Below, piece after piece: positions 8,460 to 16,314 of a DNA stretch of 64,000 nucleotides. Each line of letters starts with the position of its first letter. The stretch's first letter is position 1. Position numbers and translations under genes: made by a program. The DNA is taken from NCBI GenBank assembly GCA_023653115.1, contig JAMNXO010000002.1:124001-188000 (forward strand). Reading direction: 5' to 3'. The DNA comes from Erythrobacter sp. GTDB taxonomy: Bacteria; Pseudomonadota; Alphaproteobacteria; Sphingomonadales; Sphingomonadaceae. The notes below the pieces were generated by a model, which was not told where the DNA came from, did not search any database, and saw only the letters and a list, made by a program, of their open reading frames with translations.

Positions 8460-9778
8460 TACCAGTCGTAAGCCTTGGGCAGGTCGCTCTCGTCGAGATC
8501 GCGGTAACGATCGCGCAGGCCGCTCTGGTGGCTTTCGAGGCTTTGCTTGACCCCGCCGATGAACACCTGGGTCGGCACCGAGCCGACTTCAAGCGGATCA
8601 CCGTCCCATACCACCACATCGCCGAGTGCGCCGGGCTTCAGCACGCCGGCCTTGCCGCCCATGCCGCTGATCTCGGCCGGGACCGAGCTGATCGCGGCGA
8701 AGGCTTTGCCCCATTCCATGCCTGTCGCCCCCGGCACGCGGTTCAGCGCGACCAGATTGCCTGCCACCTGCTGCAAGCGGCGCGGGTTCTGCATGGCCGA
8801 GGCATTGATCGCGACCTTCACGCCGGCGCGCGCCAGGCGGCCGGCATTGCTCTGGGTCGCGCCCAGTTGCTCGAAGGTTTCGGGGAGGTCATTGAGGCCA
8901 TTGGCGATCACCGGCACGCCGGCAGCGGCAATGGCCTCGGCCACCAGCCAGCCTTCGGAAGCACCGACCAGCACCAGATCGAGCTTGGGATAGTCGCCCT
9001 TCAGCGCCAGCACGGCGCGGATATCCGCCGCCCGTTCGACCGCGACGTAGAGCTTCTGCGTCCCCGTCACCACCGGCACCAGCGCTTCGGCATCGAAGCG
9101 GCTGAGCAGCACTTCGTCATTCTTGCCGATCTCGGTGGTCTCGGGAATGCCGGTCTTGCCGACCAGCGCCTGCGCCTCGCGCAAGGCGGCACGGAGCAGC
9201 ACATGGGCCGCCACGCGGCTGCCACCGGCGCGCTGTCCGCCGCCTTCGCCAAGGTCGACCATCTGGAACGCGCGGGCCTGCATCACGGCCTTGGCATCGC
9301 CATCCAGATCGATGATCGCGCCTTGCCCGGCGAAGATCGACCCGGAGGGCAAGGTCGTTGTCGCCGCACGGGTGATCCCCGCTGCACGGTGGACAAGGAT
9401 ATGCTGCGAGGTGGGATTGATGCTGGCGGCGGCATCGAGCGCGGCGCTGAACGGCGATCCGCTCGCCGTGATGTCGTTGGACTCGCCCACCGCCGAAACG
9501 TCGGCAAGGCCGAGCGAGGTGACCGTCGCAAAGATCCCGGGGGTGACCCAGGCTCCGCCGGCGTCGATCACCACGTCGGTGGTGAACGCCTGGCCGGGGG
9601 CGGGTTTGCCCGCGAACACGACCTTGCCATCATCCACAATCACTGCGCCGCCTTCGATCGGAGCGCTGCCATCACCCAGCACAAGCCGGGCATTGGTGAT
9701 CACCATGTCTTGCGCCAGAGCGGGCGCGGCGGCGCAAAGGGCGACGGCGCTGGCCGCCAGAGGAAGGAGGCGCTTCAT
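8459..9778 (-). CDS. Amidohydrolase-family protein lacking the metal ligands (probable pseudoenzyme)
   Basis: A 439-residue exported protein (signal peptide ending ALA, residue about 22) with the amidohydrolase-superfamily fold: N-terminal composite beta-sandwich, GGAWVTPGIF at about residue 73, and a C-terminal LKPGALGDVVVWDGDPL motif. The key metal-binding positions are missing. After VTPGI the expected HxH is FATVTS, the HAHR-type site reads VAVERA, and the downstream EH-type site reads LVLVGASEG. The ATG overlaps the stop of its paralogue 9775-11226, which keeps all these histidines. I infer a non-catalytic partner of that enzyme. Confidence 0.85.
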   Translation of the reverse strand: MKRLLPLAASAVALCAAAPALAQDMVITNARLVLGDGSAPIEGGAVIVDDGKVVFAGKPAPGQAFTTDVVIDAGGAWVTPGIFATVTSLGLADVSAVGESNDITASGSPFSAALDAAASINPTSQHILVHRAAGITRAATTTLPSGSIFAGQGAIIDLDGDAKAVMQARAFQMVDLGEGGGQRAGGSRVAAHVLLRAALREAQALVGKTGIPETTEIGKNDEVLLSRFDAEALVPVVTGTQKLYVAVERAADIRAVLALKGDYPKLDLVLVGASEGWLVAEAIAAAGVPVIANGLNDLPETFEQLGATQSNAGRLARAGVKVAINASAMQNPRRLQQVAGNLVALNRVPGATGMEWGKAFAAISSVPAEISGMGGKAGVLKPGALGDVVVWDGDPLEVGSVPTQVFIGGVKQSLESHQSGLRDRYRDLDESDLPKAYDW

Positions 9779-11226
9779 TTCACATCTCCTTCACCGGGCT
9801 GGCCGAGTTCGAAATCGCTGACCGGACGGCGTTTGGGATCATTGGCATCAAACAACAGCGCGCCATCGACCCACACACGGTCAGGCCGCGAATAGACGCT
9901 CAGCGGATCGCCGTTCCACAGCACCACATCGGCCATCTTGCCGGGCTCGAGGCTGCCGGTCATCTCTTCGATTCCCATCGCCTTGGCGGCGTTATAGGTG
10001 ATCCACTGGATCACGGTCGCATCGGAGATTTCGATCCCCAGCCGTTGTCCGGCCTTCTGCGCCTTGCGCGCTTCCTGGTTCAGGCGCTGGATATCATTGG
10101 CGTCATCCGAATGGATCACCACGCAGGCGCCCTCGCGCTGGAGGAAGGCGGCGTTTTCGAGGATGCCGTCGTAGCTTTCCATCTTGAAGCCGTACCAGTC
10201 GGCCCAGATCGCGCTGCACACGTCGTTTTCTTTGAGAAGATCGCCGATCTTGTAGGCTTCGACCGCGTGGTGGAAGGCGCTGACCTTGTAGCCCATCTCC
10301 TTGGCCATATCCATCACCAGCGCCATCTCGTCGGCGCGGTAGCAGTGGTTGTGGACCAGGATTTCGCCCTTCAGCACGCCCGCCAGCGTTTCCTTGCCGA
10401 GATCGCGTTTGGCCCCTTTCTCGGAAGCCTGATCATTGGCGTAGTCGATTGCCGACAGCCACCTCTCGCGGTTGACGGCGAGGTTGCCCATGCGGGTCGA
10501 AGGCATCCGCCCGCGTGCGCCATAGACGCGCTTGGGGTTTTCGCCGCAGGCCATCTTGAAGCCATAGGGCGCGCCGGGGAACTTCATGCCCTGCGTCGTG
10601 CGCGCCGGCACGTTCTTGAGCGTCACCGAGCGTCCGCCCATCAGGTTGGCCGAGCCGGGCAGGATCTGCAAGCTGGTAATCCCGCCATTGGCGAGCGCGC
10701 GGGCAAAGCCGGGGTCTTGCGGCCAGACCGAATGTTCGGCCCACACTTCGGGCGTGGTCGGGCTGGTCGCCTCGTTGCCGTCCGAATGCGCTTCGACGCC
10801 CGGCGAGGGGTAGTCGCCAAGGTGCGAGTGGATATCGATGATGCCCGGAGTGACGAATTTTCCGGTGCCATCGAACACCGCGATATCGGCGGGGATCGCG
10901 GTGTCCGGCCCGCCGACCGAGACGATCTTGCCGCCCGACATGAACACCACGCCGTTCTCGATCTTGCCGCCCTTGCCATCATAGATGGTGGCGCCGCGGA
11001 TCGCGGTGGCGATGTTCGGATAGGGTTTGTAGGTCGAGGGGAACACGCCCTCGCGCTTGGCGGCATAGGCGGGCGCTTCGGCGGCCTCGTCCTTGTCCTT
11101 GTCGCGCTTCCGGTCCTTGTCGCGGCTTTGCGCATCGGCGACGCTCGCGCCTGCGACCAGCGCCAGCGCGCTCACCAGAGTAGCCAGCGCATTAAACCGC
11201 GCCCGCATGGTATTAAGTGGTATCAT
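9775..11226 (-). CDS. Exported amidohydrolase (metal-dependent hydrolase)
   Basis: A 483-residue amidohydrolase with a signal peptide (ALALVAGASVADA) and an acidic/basic linker (DKDRKRDKDKDE). Metal ligands are present: IDIHSHL after FVTPGI, VHNHCYRAD, FHHAVEAYK and the late aspartate in VIHSDDAND. The C-terminal EPGKMADVVLWNGDPL is typical. The substrate is unknown; imidazolonepropionase- or dipeptidase-like relatives act on cyclic amides or peptides. AAGGGG lies about six bases before the ATG at 11226, supporting that start. Translation is coupled to the downstream ligand-less paralogue by a 4-bp overlap. A peptide transporter gene lies next door, consistent with but not proving a peptide-catabolic role. 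Confidence 0.9.
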   Translation of the reverse strand: MIPLNTMRARFNALATLVSALALVAGASVADAQSRDKDRKRDKDKDEAAEAPAYAAKREGVFPSTYKPYPNIATAIRGATIYDGKGGKIENGVVFMSGGKIVSVGGPDTAIPADIAVFDGTGKFVTPGIIDIHSHLGDYPSPGVEAHSDGNEATSPTTPEVWAEHSVWPQDPGFARALANGGITSLQILPGSANLMGGRSVTLKNVPARTTQGMKFPGAPYGFKMACGENPKRVYGARGRMPSTRMGNLAVNRERWLSAIDYANDQASEKGAKRDLGKETLAGVLKGEILVHNHCYRADEMALVMDMAKEMGYKVSAFHHAVEAYKIGDLLKENDVCSAIWADWYGFKMESYDGILENAAFLQREGACVVIHSDDANDIQRLNQEARKAQKAGQRLGIEISDATVIQWITYNAAKAMGIEEMTGSLEPGKMADVVLWNGDPLSVYSRPDRVWVDGALLFDANDPKRRPVSDFELGQPGEGDVK

Positions 11227-11338
11227 GACAGCCCCTTGCCGTTTCCCCGCCTGCGAATGTGACGGGAAAACGGCAGGGTGTCTATGTCGCCCGTCGATTA
11301 TTGTGTCCGGTCGATCACTCGGCCAGTCACTCGGCCAG

Positions 11339-12874
11339 TTACTCAGCAGGCCGGGCGGCGACGGGGTAGGCCTCGTCGGTGCCGGTGGGCGCGATGTCGT
11401 CCTTCAGGGTGTCGAGGTGCATCAGCTTCTTGATCAGCGGGCTGATGACGAGCACGCCGACGCCGACCGCAATCGCGATCCAGCCGATCTGGTTATAGAC
11501 CTCCAGCACGACTTCCTTGCCAGCGCCCTCGCCCGAGGCCTTTTCCGATCCGGTGGCAGCAGCGATCAGGCCGGCGACGAAGTTGCCGGTGGCCGACGCG
11601 AAGAACCAGCTGCCCATGATGAGGCTGGCCATATGCGCCGGGGCCAGACGGTTCATCGCCGACAGGCCGACGGGGCTGAGGCACAGCTCGCCGGTGGTGT
11701 GCAGCAGGTAGATCAGGAATATGAACAGCACCGGCGTCATGGTGCCGGTGGCAGCGCCCGCGACCAGCACGAGGAAGCCCGCGCCCAGTTGCATCAGCGC
11801 GAGGCCAAACTTGGCCGGGGCCGAGGGCTCCAGCCCGCGCCGCCCGAGCCACGTCCACAGCGTCGCGAAGATCGGCGCGAGCAGCACGATGTAGATCGCG
11901 TTGATCGACTGGAACACCGAGGCTGGCACGCCGCCGCGGTCGACATAGCGATCGGTGTAGAGGTTGAGGCTGGAACCGGCCTGTTCGAACAGCGCCCAGA
12001 ACAGGATCGAGCCGATGATCAGGAACATCGCGGCGAAGATGCGGTCGCGATCATGCGGCTGGAGTTTCACGACGGCGGTGAACATGACGTAGCCGACCAG
12101 AACCGCGCCCGCGATGCCGAGCAGGCTGCCGACCACCGCCTGATTCTGCACCATCCACCAGCACGCGCCAACCGCTGCGACACCGACGGCGTAGAGGCCC
12201 CATTCAGTGCTCTTGCCCAGCGCCTTCGGCGGCTCACCGCGGCCCAGCAGCAGTGGCTTGAACACTGTGAATACAATCAAGCCCAGCAGCATACCGAAGC
12301 CTGCCGCGCCAAAGCCGTAGGCCCAGCCATAGGTCTCGCCGAGATAGCCGCACAGCAGCGAGCCGAGCGCCGCGCCGAGGTTAATGCCCATGTAGAAAAT
12401 GGTGTAGGCCCCGTCGCGCCGCACATCGGTGCGGGGGTAAAGCTGGCCGACGATCACCGAGATGTTCGCCTTCAGGAAGCCCGAGCCGACGATGATGAAG
12501 GCCAGCGCCAGCCAGAAGATGTTGAGGCTGGCGGCATCCTGACCGCCATTGCCTTCAAACCCCATCAGGAAGTGGCCGAAGGTCAGCAACATCGCGCCAT
12601 AGGTCACGGCCTTGCGCTGCCCCAGATACTTGTCGGCAAGGTAACCGCCCAGCACCGGCGTGATGTAAACCAGCGCGGTATAGGCGCCGTAGATTACACC
12701 GGCCTGGCTATCGGAAAACAGCCAGTGCTTGGTCAGGTAGAAAATGAGCAGCGCGCGCATCCCGTAATAGGAAAAGCGCTCCCACATCTCGGCGAAGAAC
12801 AGAACGAACAGACCCTTGGGGTGGCCGAGGAAAGTCCCGGCGCTGTCCCCGTGCGGAAGCTCAGCAGTGGCCAT
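11339..12874 (-). CDS. POT/PTR2-family proton-dependent oligopeptide transporter
   Basis: A 511-residue, 12-14 helix major-facilitator protein. The diagnostic E-x-x-E-R-F-S-Y-Y-G motif is present as EMWERFSYYGMRALL (residues about 29-43), followed by GGYLADKYLGQRKAV and the PTR2 signature LYTDRYVDR / FQSINAIYIV. It should import di- and tripeptides with protons across the inner membrane. It is transcribed divergently from the GntR-type regulator at 13169. Between the two lies copy 2 of the palindromic repeat, so both promoters flank or include that element. Confidence 0.95.
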   Translation of the reverse strand: MATAELPHGDSAGTFLGHPKGLFVLFFAEMWERFSYYGMRALLIFYLTKHWLFSDSQAGVIYGAYTALVYITPVLGGYLADKYLGQRKAVTYGAMLLTFGHFLMGFEGNGGQDAASLNIFWLALAFIIVGSGFLKANISVIVGQLYPRTDVRRDGAYTIFYMGINLGAALGSLLCGYLGETYGWAYGFGAAGFGMLLGLIVFTVFKPLLLGRGEPPKALGKSTEWGLYAVGVAAVGACWWMVQNQAVVGSLLGIAGAVLVGYVMFTAVVKLQPHDRDRIFAAMFLIIGSILFWALFEQAGSSLNLYTDRYVDRGGVPASVFQSINAIYIVLLAPIFATLWTWLGRRGLEPSAPAKFGLALMQLGAGFLVLVAGAATGTMTPVLFIFLIYLLHTTGELCLSPVGLSAMNRLAPAHMASLIMGSWFFASATGNFVAGLIAAATGSEKASGEGAGKEVVLEVYNQIGWIAIAVGVGVLVISPLIKKLMHLDTLKDDIAPTGTDEAYPVAARPAE

Positions 12875-12998
12875 GTAAACGGATATCCCTAAAGCGCGCC
12901 TCTCTCAGGCGCGGTCCCATGGGCGGGCAACCTAGCGGCTCAATCGGCCATGTGAAGCTTTTGTTGCGTGTTTGTTGGCGATCGCGCTCACGCGCGAT

Positions 12999-13087
12999 GC
13001 AGACCACCCACCCCGCCTCCCCGCCCGGCCACCAGAGCATGATGGTATCATTGGTGGCCGGACGGGGAGGCGGGGCTGGCGGTCTGC
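12999..13087. repeat. Long palindromic repeat, copy 2 (36-bp arms, 17-nt loop)
   Basis: The arms 12999-13034 and 13052-13087 pair over 36 bp with four mismatches, around a 17-nt loop nearly identical to that of copy 1 (AGCATGATGGTATCAT shared). Here the element sits between two divergently transcribed genes, the POT transporter and the GntR regulator. It is therefore in promoter space rather than at gene ends. The four mismatches show that this copy is decaying relative to copies 1 and 3. The rest of the 12875-13168 gap shows nothing else I can name, apart from a TATTAT box at 13128. Confidence 0.88.
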
Positions 13088-13168
13088 GCCACCGGAAGGC
13101 GGCCTAAAGAAATTGACCGCATGGCTGTATTATGGCACTACGGCACCTCGCAAGGGACACTGCTGACA

Positions 13169-13507
13169 ATGAACCCCAACCGCCCCGTCTATCTCAAGCT
13201 GCGCGACCAGATCGCCGCTGCGATTATCGACGGGGATTATCCCGAAGGCGCGATGCTGCCCTCGGTCAGGGCGCTGGCGGCCGAGCAGGGGGCGAACCCG
13301 CTGACAGTGGCGAAAGCCTATCAGCAGTTCCAGAACGACGGCCTGGTCGAAGTGCAGCGCGGAGTCGGTATGTATGTGGTGCGCGGCGCCGCCGAGCGGC
13401 TGCGTGCGGCCGAACGCGAGGCATTTTTGCGCGCGGAATGGCCCGAAATCCGTCAGCGGATGGCCCGTCTCGGCCTTGATCCGGCGGATCTTGTGGTAAC
13501 GGGCTGA
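13169..13507 (+). CDS. GntR-family (YtrA-like) transcriptional regulator
   Basis: A 112-residue regulator. I start at MNPNRPVYLKL, which gives the typical YtrA-subfamily N-terminus; the ORF-track start adds 16 residues unlike the family. The winged helix is clear: LRDQIAAAIIDGDYPEGAMLPSVRALAAEQGANPLTVAKAYQQFQNDGLVEVQRGVGMYV (quoted in parts). Only a short tail follows, so there is no large effector-binding domain, as in YtrA proteins. YtrA genes usually control adjacent ABC transporter operons, but none follows here. The divergent neighbour is the POT transporter, a possible target. Confidence 0.9.
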   Translation: MNPNRPVYLKLRDQIAAAIIDGDYPEGAMLPSVRALAAEQGANPLTVAKAYQQFQNDGLVEVQRGVGMYVVRGAAERLRAAEREAFLRAEWPEIRQRMARLGLDPADLVVTG

Positions 13508-13531
13508 AAAAGCGCGCGCTGACAATAGTGC

Positions 13532-13598
13532 AAGTTGCGCAACTTCCCGTTTTCTGACAATCTGTTCATGTTAGTATCTCGCAGGATTGCATCCTGCG
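13532..13598. promoter_or_regulatory. Palindrome and stem-loop between gntR and ihfB
   Basis: A 14-bp perfect palindrome AAGTTGCGCAACTT (13532-13545) follows the gntR stop, and an 8-bp stem with a TGC loop (CGCAGGAT/ATCCTGCG, 13580-13598) lies 34 bases further on. A TAGTAT box at 13572 could be a -10 element for ihfB, placing the hairpin at the start of its leader. The palindrome could be an operator for the GntR protein. Both roles are guesses from symmetry and position. Confidence 0.4.
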
Positions 13599-13717
13599 TG
13601 GTGCTGCGATTAAAGGGGGCACCTCACGGGTCGGAGGTGAGTTGAGGAAACGACGGGGTAACCCGCATAGCGGCGTGATATGGCGGCTTGACCGTCCATG
13701 GGCGCCGGGAGATCGCT

Positions 13718-13996
13718 ATGATCAGATCCGAATTGCTGCAGGAATTGCACAAGGACAATCCCGAGCTGCGTGCCGAGGAAATCGAGCAGGTGGTGGATAT
13801 CTTCTTTGACGAAATCGCCCAGCGACTGGCCGAGGGTGGCCGGGTCGAACTGCGAGGTTTCGGCGCCTTCTCCACCCGCGAGCGGGAGGCCCGCAGCGGC
13901 CGCAACCCGCGCACGGGCGAGACGGTTGAAGTGCCATCCAAGCGCGTGCCCTATTTCAAGGCCGGCAAGGAAATCCGCGAGCGCCTGAACGACTGA
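13718..13996 (+). CDS. ihfB: Integration host factor subunit beta
   Basis: A 92-residue HU/IHF-family DNA-bending protein. The start MIRSELLQEL fits IHF-beta; the ORF-track start adds ten residues. The DNA-intercalating arm carries the hallmark GRNPRTGE, followed by VEVPSKRVPYFKAGKEIRERLN. IHF-beta pairs with IHF-alpha (not in this window) and acts on nucleoid architecture, transcription and recombination. It is usually found next to rpsA; here it stands alone, with a roughly 200-nt leader upstream and the parS site 38 bases downstream. Confidence 0.93.
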   Translation: MIRSELLQELHKDNPELRAEEIEQVVDIFFDEIAQRLAEGGRVELRGFGAFSTREREARSGRNPRTGETVEVPSKRVPYFKAGKEIRERLND

Positions 13997-14033
13997 CCAG
14001 CTTTGCGCTGCGGCGCAGGTTGGTGATGTTCAC

Positions 14034-14057
14034 CCAATGTTTCACGTGAAACATTGG
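14034..14057. other. parS: parS centromere site (ParB-binding)
   Basis: The 16-bp core TGTTTCACGTGAAACA (14038-14053) is an exact match to the bacterial chromosomal parS consensus. Here it lies inside a 24-bp perfect palindrome that adds CCAA and TTGG to the ends. ParB loads at such sites and spreads to form the partition complex that ParA moves. Chromosomal parS sites cluster near the replication origin, so this window may be origin-proximal. parA and parB themselves are not in the window. This is the only exact copy I found in the 64 kb. Confidence 0.92.
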
Positions 14058-14095
14058 AAGGTTAGACGCGCGCCACCGATCGACAAGAACGAAAC

Positions 14096-14192
14096 GGCCC
14101 ACAGGGCCGCGAGCGCACGCGCGCGATCCGCAGGGGCTCAAGCCTGAAGGGCTTGAAACAGCCCCGAGGACGTGCCCGCGGAGGCGGGCACG
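14096..14192 (+). repeat. 97-nt dispersed structured element, copy B
   Basis: Plus-strand counterpart of 1068-1164, with the same length and no gaps. It reads GGCCC-ACA-GGGCC, then a conserved GCGAGCGCACGCGCGCGA tract, a hairpin enclosed by GGCT/AGCC, CCGAGGACG, and a 9-bp terminal stem (CGTGCCCGC/GCGGGCACG) with the conserved GGAG loop. Four adjacent pairs in that stem differ from copy A on both strands. It starts 39 bases after the parS palindrome. More small hairpins (14210-14221, 14232-14250, 14261-14284) fill the remaining gap up to the antiporter gene. Confidence 0.75.
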
Positions 14193-14260
14193 CACACGAT
14201 ACCCCGCAAGCCCGAACGGGCGCCCGCAGCGACGCGCCCGCAGGGCGTGTGAGCGAGGAA

Positions 14261-14284
14261 TTCGCATCGCGAAGGCGATGCGGA
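14261..14284 (-). terminator. Stem-loop after the CPA2 antiporter gene
   Basis: A 10-bp stem (one wobble pair) with a GAAG loop as read on the plus strand, GCATCGC/GCGATGC at its core. It lies seven bases past the minus-strand stop codon at 14292. Position and stability suggest a terminator, but the downstream minus-strand sequence has no real U-tract. Confidence 0.45.
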
Positions 14285-14291
14285 ACACAAA

Positions 14292-15974
14292 CTACGCCGC
14301 GCGCGCCGGCTCGTCATCGGCCAGCCCCGGCACCGGCAGCCGCCGTTCGCGATCGAGCGCTGCAAACACGGTGTCGACAAATTGCTCGATGCCTGAAGGG
14401 CGCGACACGTCGACCGGCAGGATGCCGAGCGCGCTGAACTCCTCGTGGTCTTGCGGCCCGGGCAGCGCGAGCACGCGGGCGATGCCGGGATGGTGCTGCT
14501 GGATCAGCGGAGTCAGCTCGCGCGAGACGGCGACATTGCCGGTCGCCACCACCACCACCTGCCGCCGCCCCATCGCCAGCGCATCCCAGCTGCGCGGATC
14601 GCCCGGATTGGCGCTGTGCACCGCATAACCATCGGCAAGCGCCAGCTGGAACCTTTCATGATTGGGCTCGAGCGCGAGGTAGTCGATGCCGCTATAGGCC
14701 AGCGCATCGGCCACCGCGCGTCCTGCCGGGGTCAGCCCGATCAGCAGCACTGGTGCATTATCGCCCGCCAGCTTGGCATCGGCCGGCCCGGAGCGCAGGC
14801 GCCCGGCCAGCTTGCGCCCGAGGTTGGAGACCGGCGGCGTGACCGCCAGGCTGATCGCGATTGCGGTGACCAGCGTCGAGACCAGCCGCGGCTCCACCAG
14901 CCCGGCCACCGCGGGCAGCGCCAGCAGCACCAGCGTGAACTCGCTCCCCTGACCGAGCAGGAAGCCGAGCTGGATCGACCCCGGCACCGACCAGCGGTTG
15001 ACCAGCGCGGCGACCATGTTGAGCGCGCATTTGATCGCAATCAGTCCGGTCGCTGCAAGCACCACCCACAGCCAGTCCTGCACCAGAGCGGCCGGATCGA
15101 TCGAAAGGCCGACCGAGATGAAGAAGAAGCTCATGAACAGCCCGCGGAAGGCGTCGATCTCGGTCTGCACCAGAATGCGGTAGCGGGAATCCGCCACCGC
15201 CATGCCGCCAAGGAACGCGCCCAGCGTCAGCGACAGGCCCGCCATGCCTGTCGCCCATCCCGCCGCGAGTGCGATGAACAGCGCGGTGGCGGTGTAGACT
15301 TCGGTGGTTCCCGCCCGCGCGATCAGGCGGAACACCGGCTCGGTCAGGAAACGGGCGAACAGCACCGCGACACCGAAAGCGGCGAGCGCCTTGGCGCCGG
15401 CCAGCCCCAGTGCAGGCAGCAGCGCGCCGCCTTCCGCCAGCGCGCCCGCGCCCACCAGCAGCAGGATCGCGGCGATATCCTGGAAGATCAGGATTGCCTG
15501 CGCCGCGCGGCCGACCGGGCAATCCTCCTGATCGCGCTCGCGGATCAACCCGATCACCACCGCGGTGGAGGACAGGCCGAGCCCGAACCCGGCGATGATC
15601 GCAAAGGCGGTCGGCAGGCCCAGCAGCGCGAGCAGCCCCGCAAAGGCTCCGCCCGCCACCAGCATCTGCAAGCTGCCGAAGCCGAAGATATTGCCCGCCT
15701 CGGCGCGGATCCGTCCGAGCGAGAAATGCAGGCCGAGGTTGAACAGCAGGAACATCACGCCCGCTTCGGCCATCGCGGCCACCAGCGGCCCGCTGAAATC
15801 CTGCGCCGTGCCAAGGCTCGCCAGCCCGAGCCCGAGCCCGATATAGCCGACGATCGGATTGAGCCGCAGCGCGCGGCTGGCCAGTGCCGCGCCGATCCCG
15901 AGGCCAAGCAGCATGATGGCCGGCTGGATCGTGGCAACCACCGAATGCGCGCCGTCTATTGCCTCGCCTGCCAT
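14292..15974 (-). CDS. CPA2-family cation:proton antiporter (KefB/C-like) with RCK domain
   Basis: A 560-residue inner-membrane protein. Residues about 10-385 form a Na+/H+-exchanger domain of roughly 12-13 helices, including MFLLFNLGLHFSLGRI and LGLSSTAVVIGLI, the latter a hallmark of KefB/C-type antiporters. The C-terminal part (about 405-545) is a TrkA-N/RCK-like nucleotide-binding domain (APVLLIGLTPAGRAVADAL). In it the usual GxGxxG is altered to GLTPAG, so ligand binding may differ. The start at 15974 has AGGGG seven bases upstream; the ORF-track TTG start is unlikely. It probably exports K+ or Na+ in exchange for protons. Confidence 0.9.
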   Translation of the reverse strand: MAGEAIDGAHSVVATIQPAIMLLGLGIGAALASRALRLNPIVGYIGLGLGLASLGTAQDFSGPLVAAMAEAGVMFLLFNLGLHFSLGRIRAEAGNIFGFGSLQMLVAGGAFAGLLALLGLPTAFAIIAGFGLGLSSTAVVIGLIRERDQEDCPVGRAAQAILIFQDIAAILLLVGAGALAEGGALLPALGLAGAKALAAFGVAVLFARFLTEPVFRLIARAGTTEVYTATALFIALAAGWATGMAGLSLTLGAFLGGMAVADSRYRILVQTEIDAFRGLFMSFFFISVGLSIDPAALVQDWLWVVLAATGLIAIKCALNMVAALVNRWSVPGSIQLGFLLGQGSEFTLVLLALPAVAGLVEPRLVSTLVTAIAISLAVTPPVSNLGRKLAGRLRSGPADAKLAGDNAPVLLIGLTPAGRAVADALAYSGIDYLALEPNHERFQLALADGYAVHSANPGDPRSWDALAMGRRQVVVVATGNVAVSRELTPLIQQHHPGIARVLALPGPQDHEEFSALGILPVDVSRPSGIEQFVDTVFAALDRERRLPVPGLADDEPARAA

Positions 15975-16075
15975 GCTGCGCCCCTGCTGCAAACCATGTC
16001 AGTCAATTGGGCGTTCGGCGCGCTGGAGGCAAGCTCTGGCCTTTGGCAGGCCATCTGTGGCAAGGGCTTGGCCAT

Positions 16076-16157
16076 GCGGGCGTGGCGGAATGGTAGACGC
16101 CGGGGACTTAAAATCCCCTGAGCTTTGCTCGTGCGGGTTCGAGTCCCGCCGCCCGTA
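16076..16157 (+). tRNA. tRNA-Leu(UAA)
   Basis: An 82-nt tRNA with acceptor stem GCGGGCG/CGCCCGT (one G-U pair), the D-arm around TGGCGGAATGGTAGACG, and anticodon stem GGGGA/TCCCC with loop CTTAAAA giving anticodon TAA. It also has a long class II variable arm (TGAGCTTTGCTCG) and T-arm GCGGGTTCGAGTCCCGC. CCA is not encoded and must be added. The class II variable arm and TAA anticodon identify it as leucine, reading UUA/UUG. Confidence 0.97.
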
Positions 16158-16314
16158 CATGGTGCACGCTCCCGCGAGGCCCACCAAAATCCACAGGGCC
16201 GCCATTATCTCGGGCTTAACCTGTGACATCTAAGCTGATCGCTGGATTTATGGGGCAATCGCGCCTGTCCGGCTCCTGCCAAAGGGGGGCGGACGGCGGC
16301 AGGGCAATACGGGC

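Noticed and set aside
11093-12892. 599-aa plus-strand ORF opposite the POT transporter
   Set aside because: The opposite strand encodes a full transporter with the EMWERFSYYG motif; the ORF is low-complexity (RRxQ/HHR-rich) with no domain.
13956-14288. 110-aa minus-strand ORF across the ihfB-CPA2 gap
   Set aside because: It consists of translated parS (FHVKH-like) and the 97-nt repeat; similar peptides would arise wherever the repeat occurs.
14445-16121. 558-aa plus-strand ORF opposite the CPA2 antiporter, running into tRNA-Leu
   Set aside because: It is the antisense of a clear membrane protein and reads through the tRNA gene.
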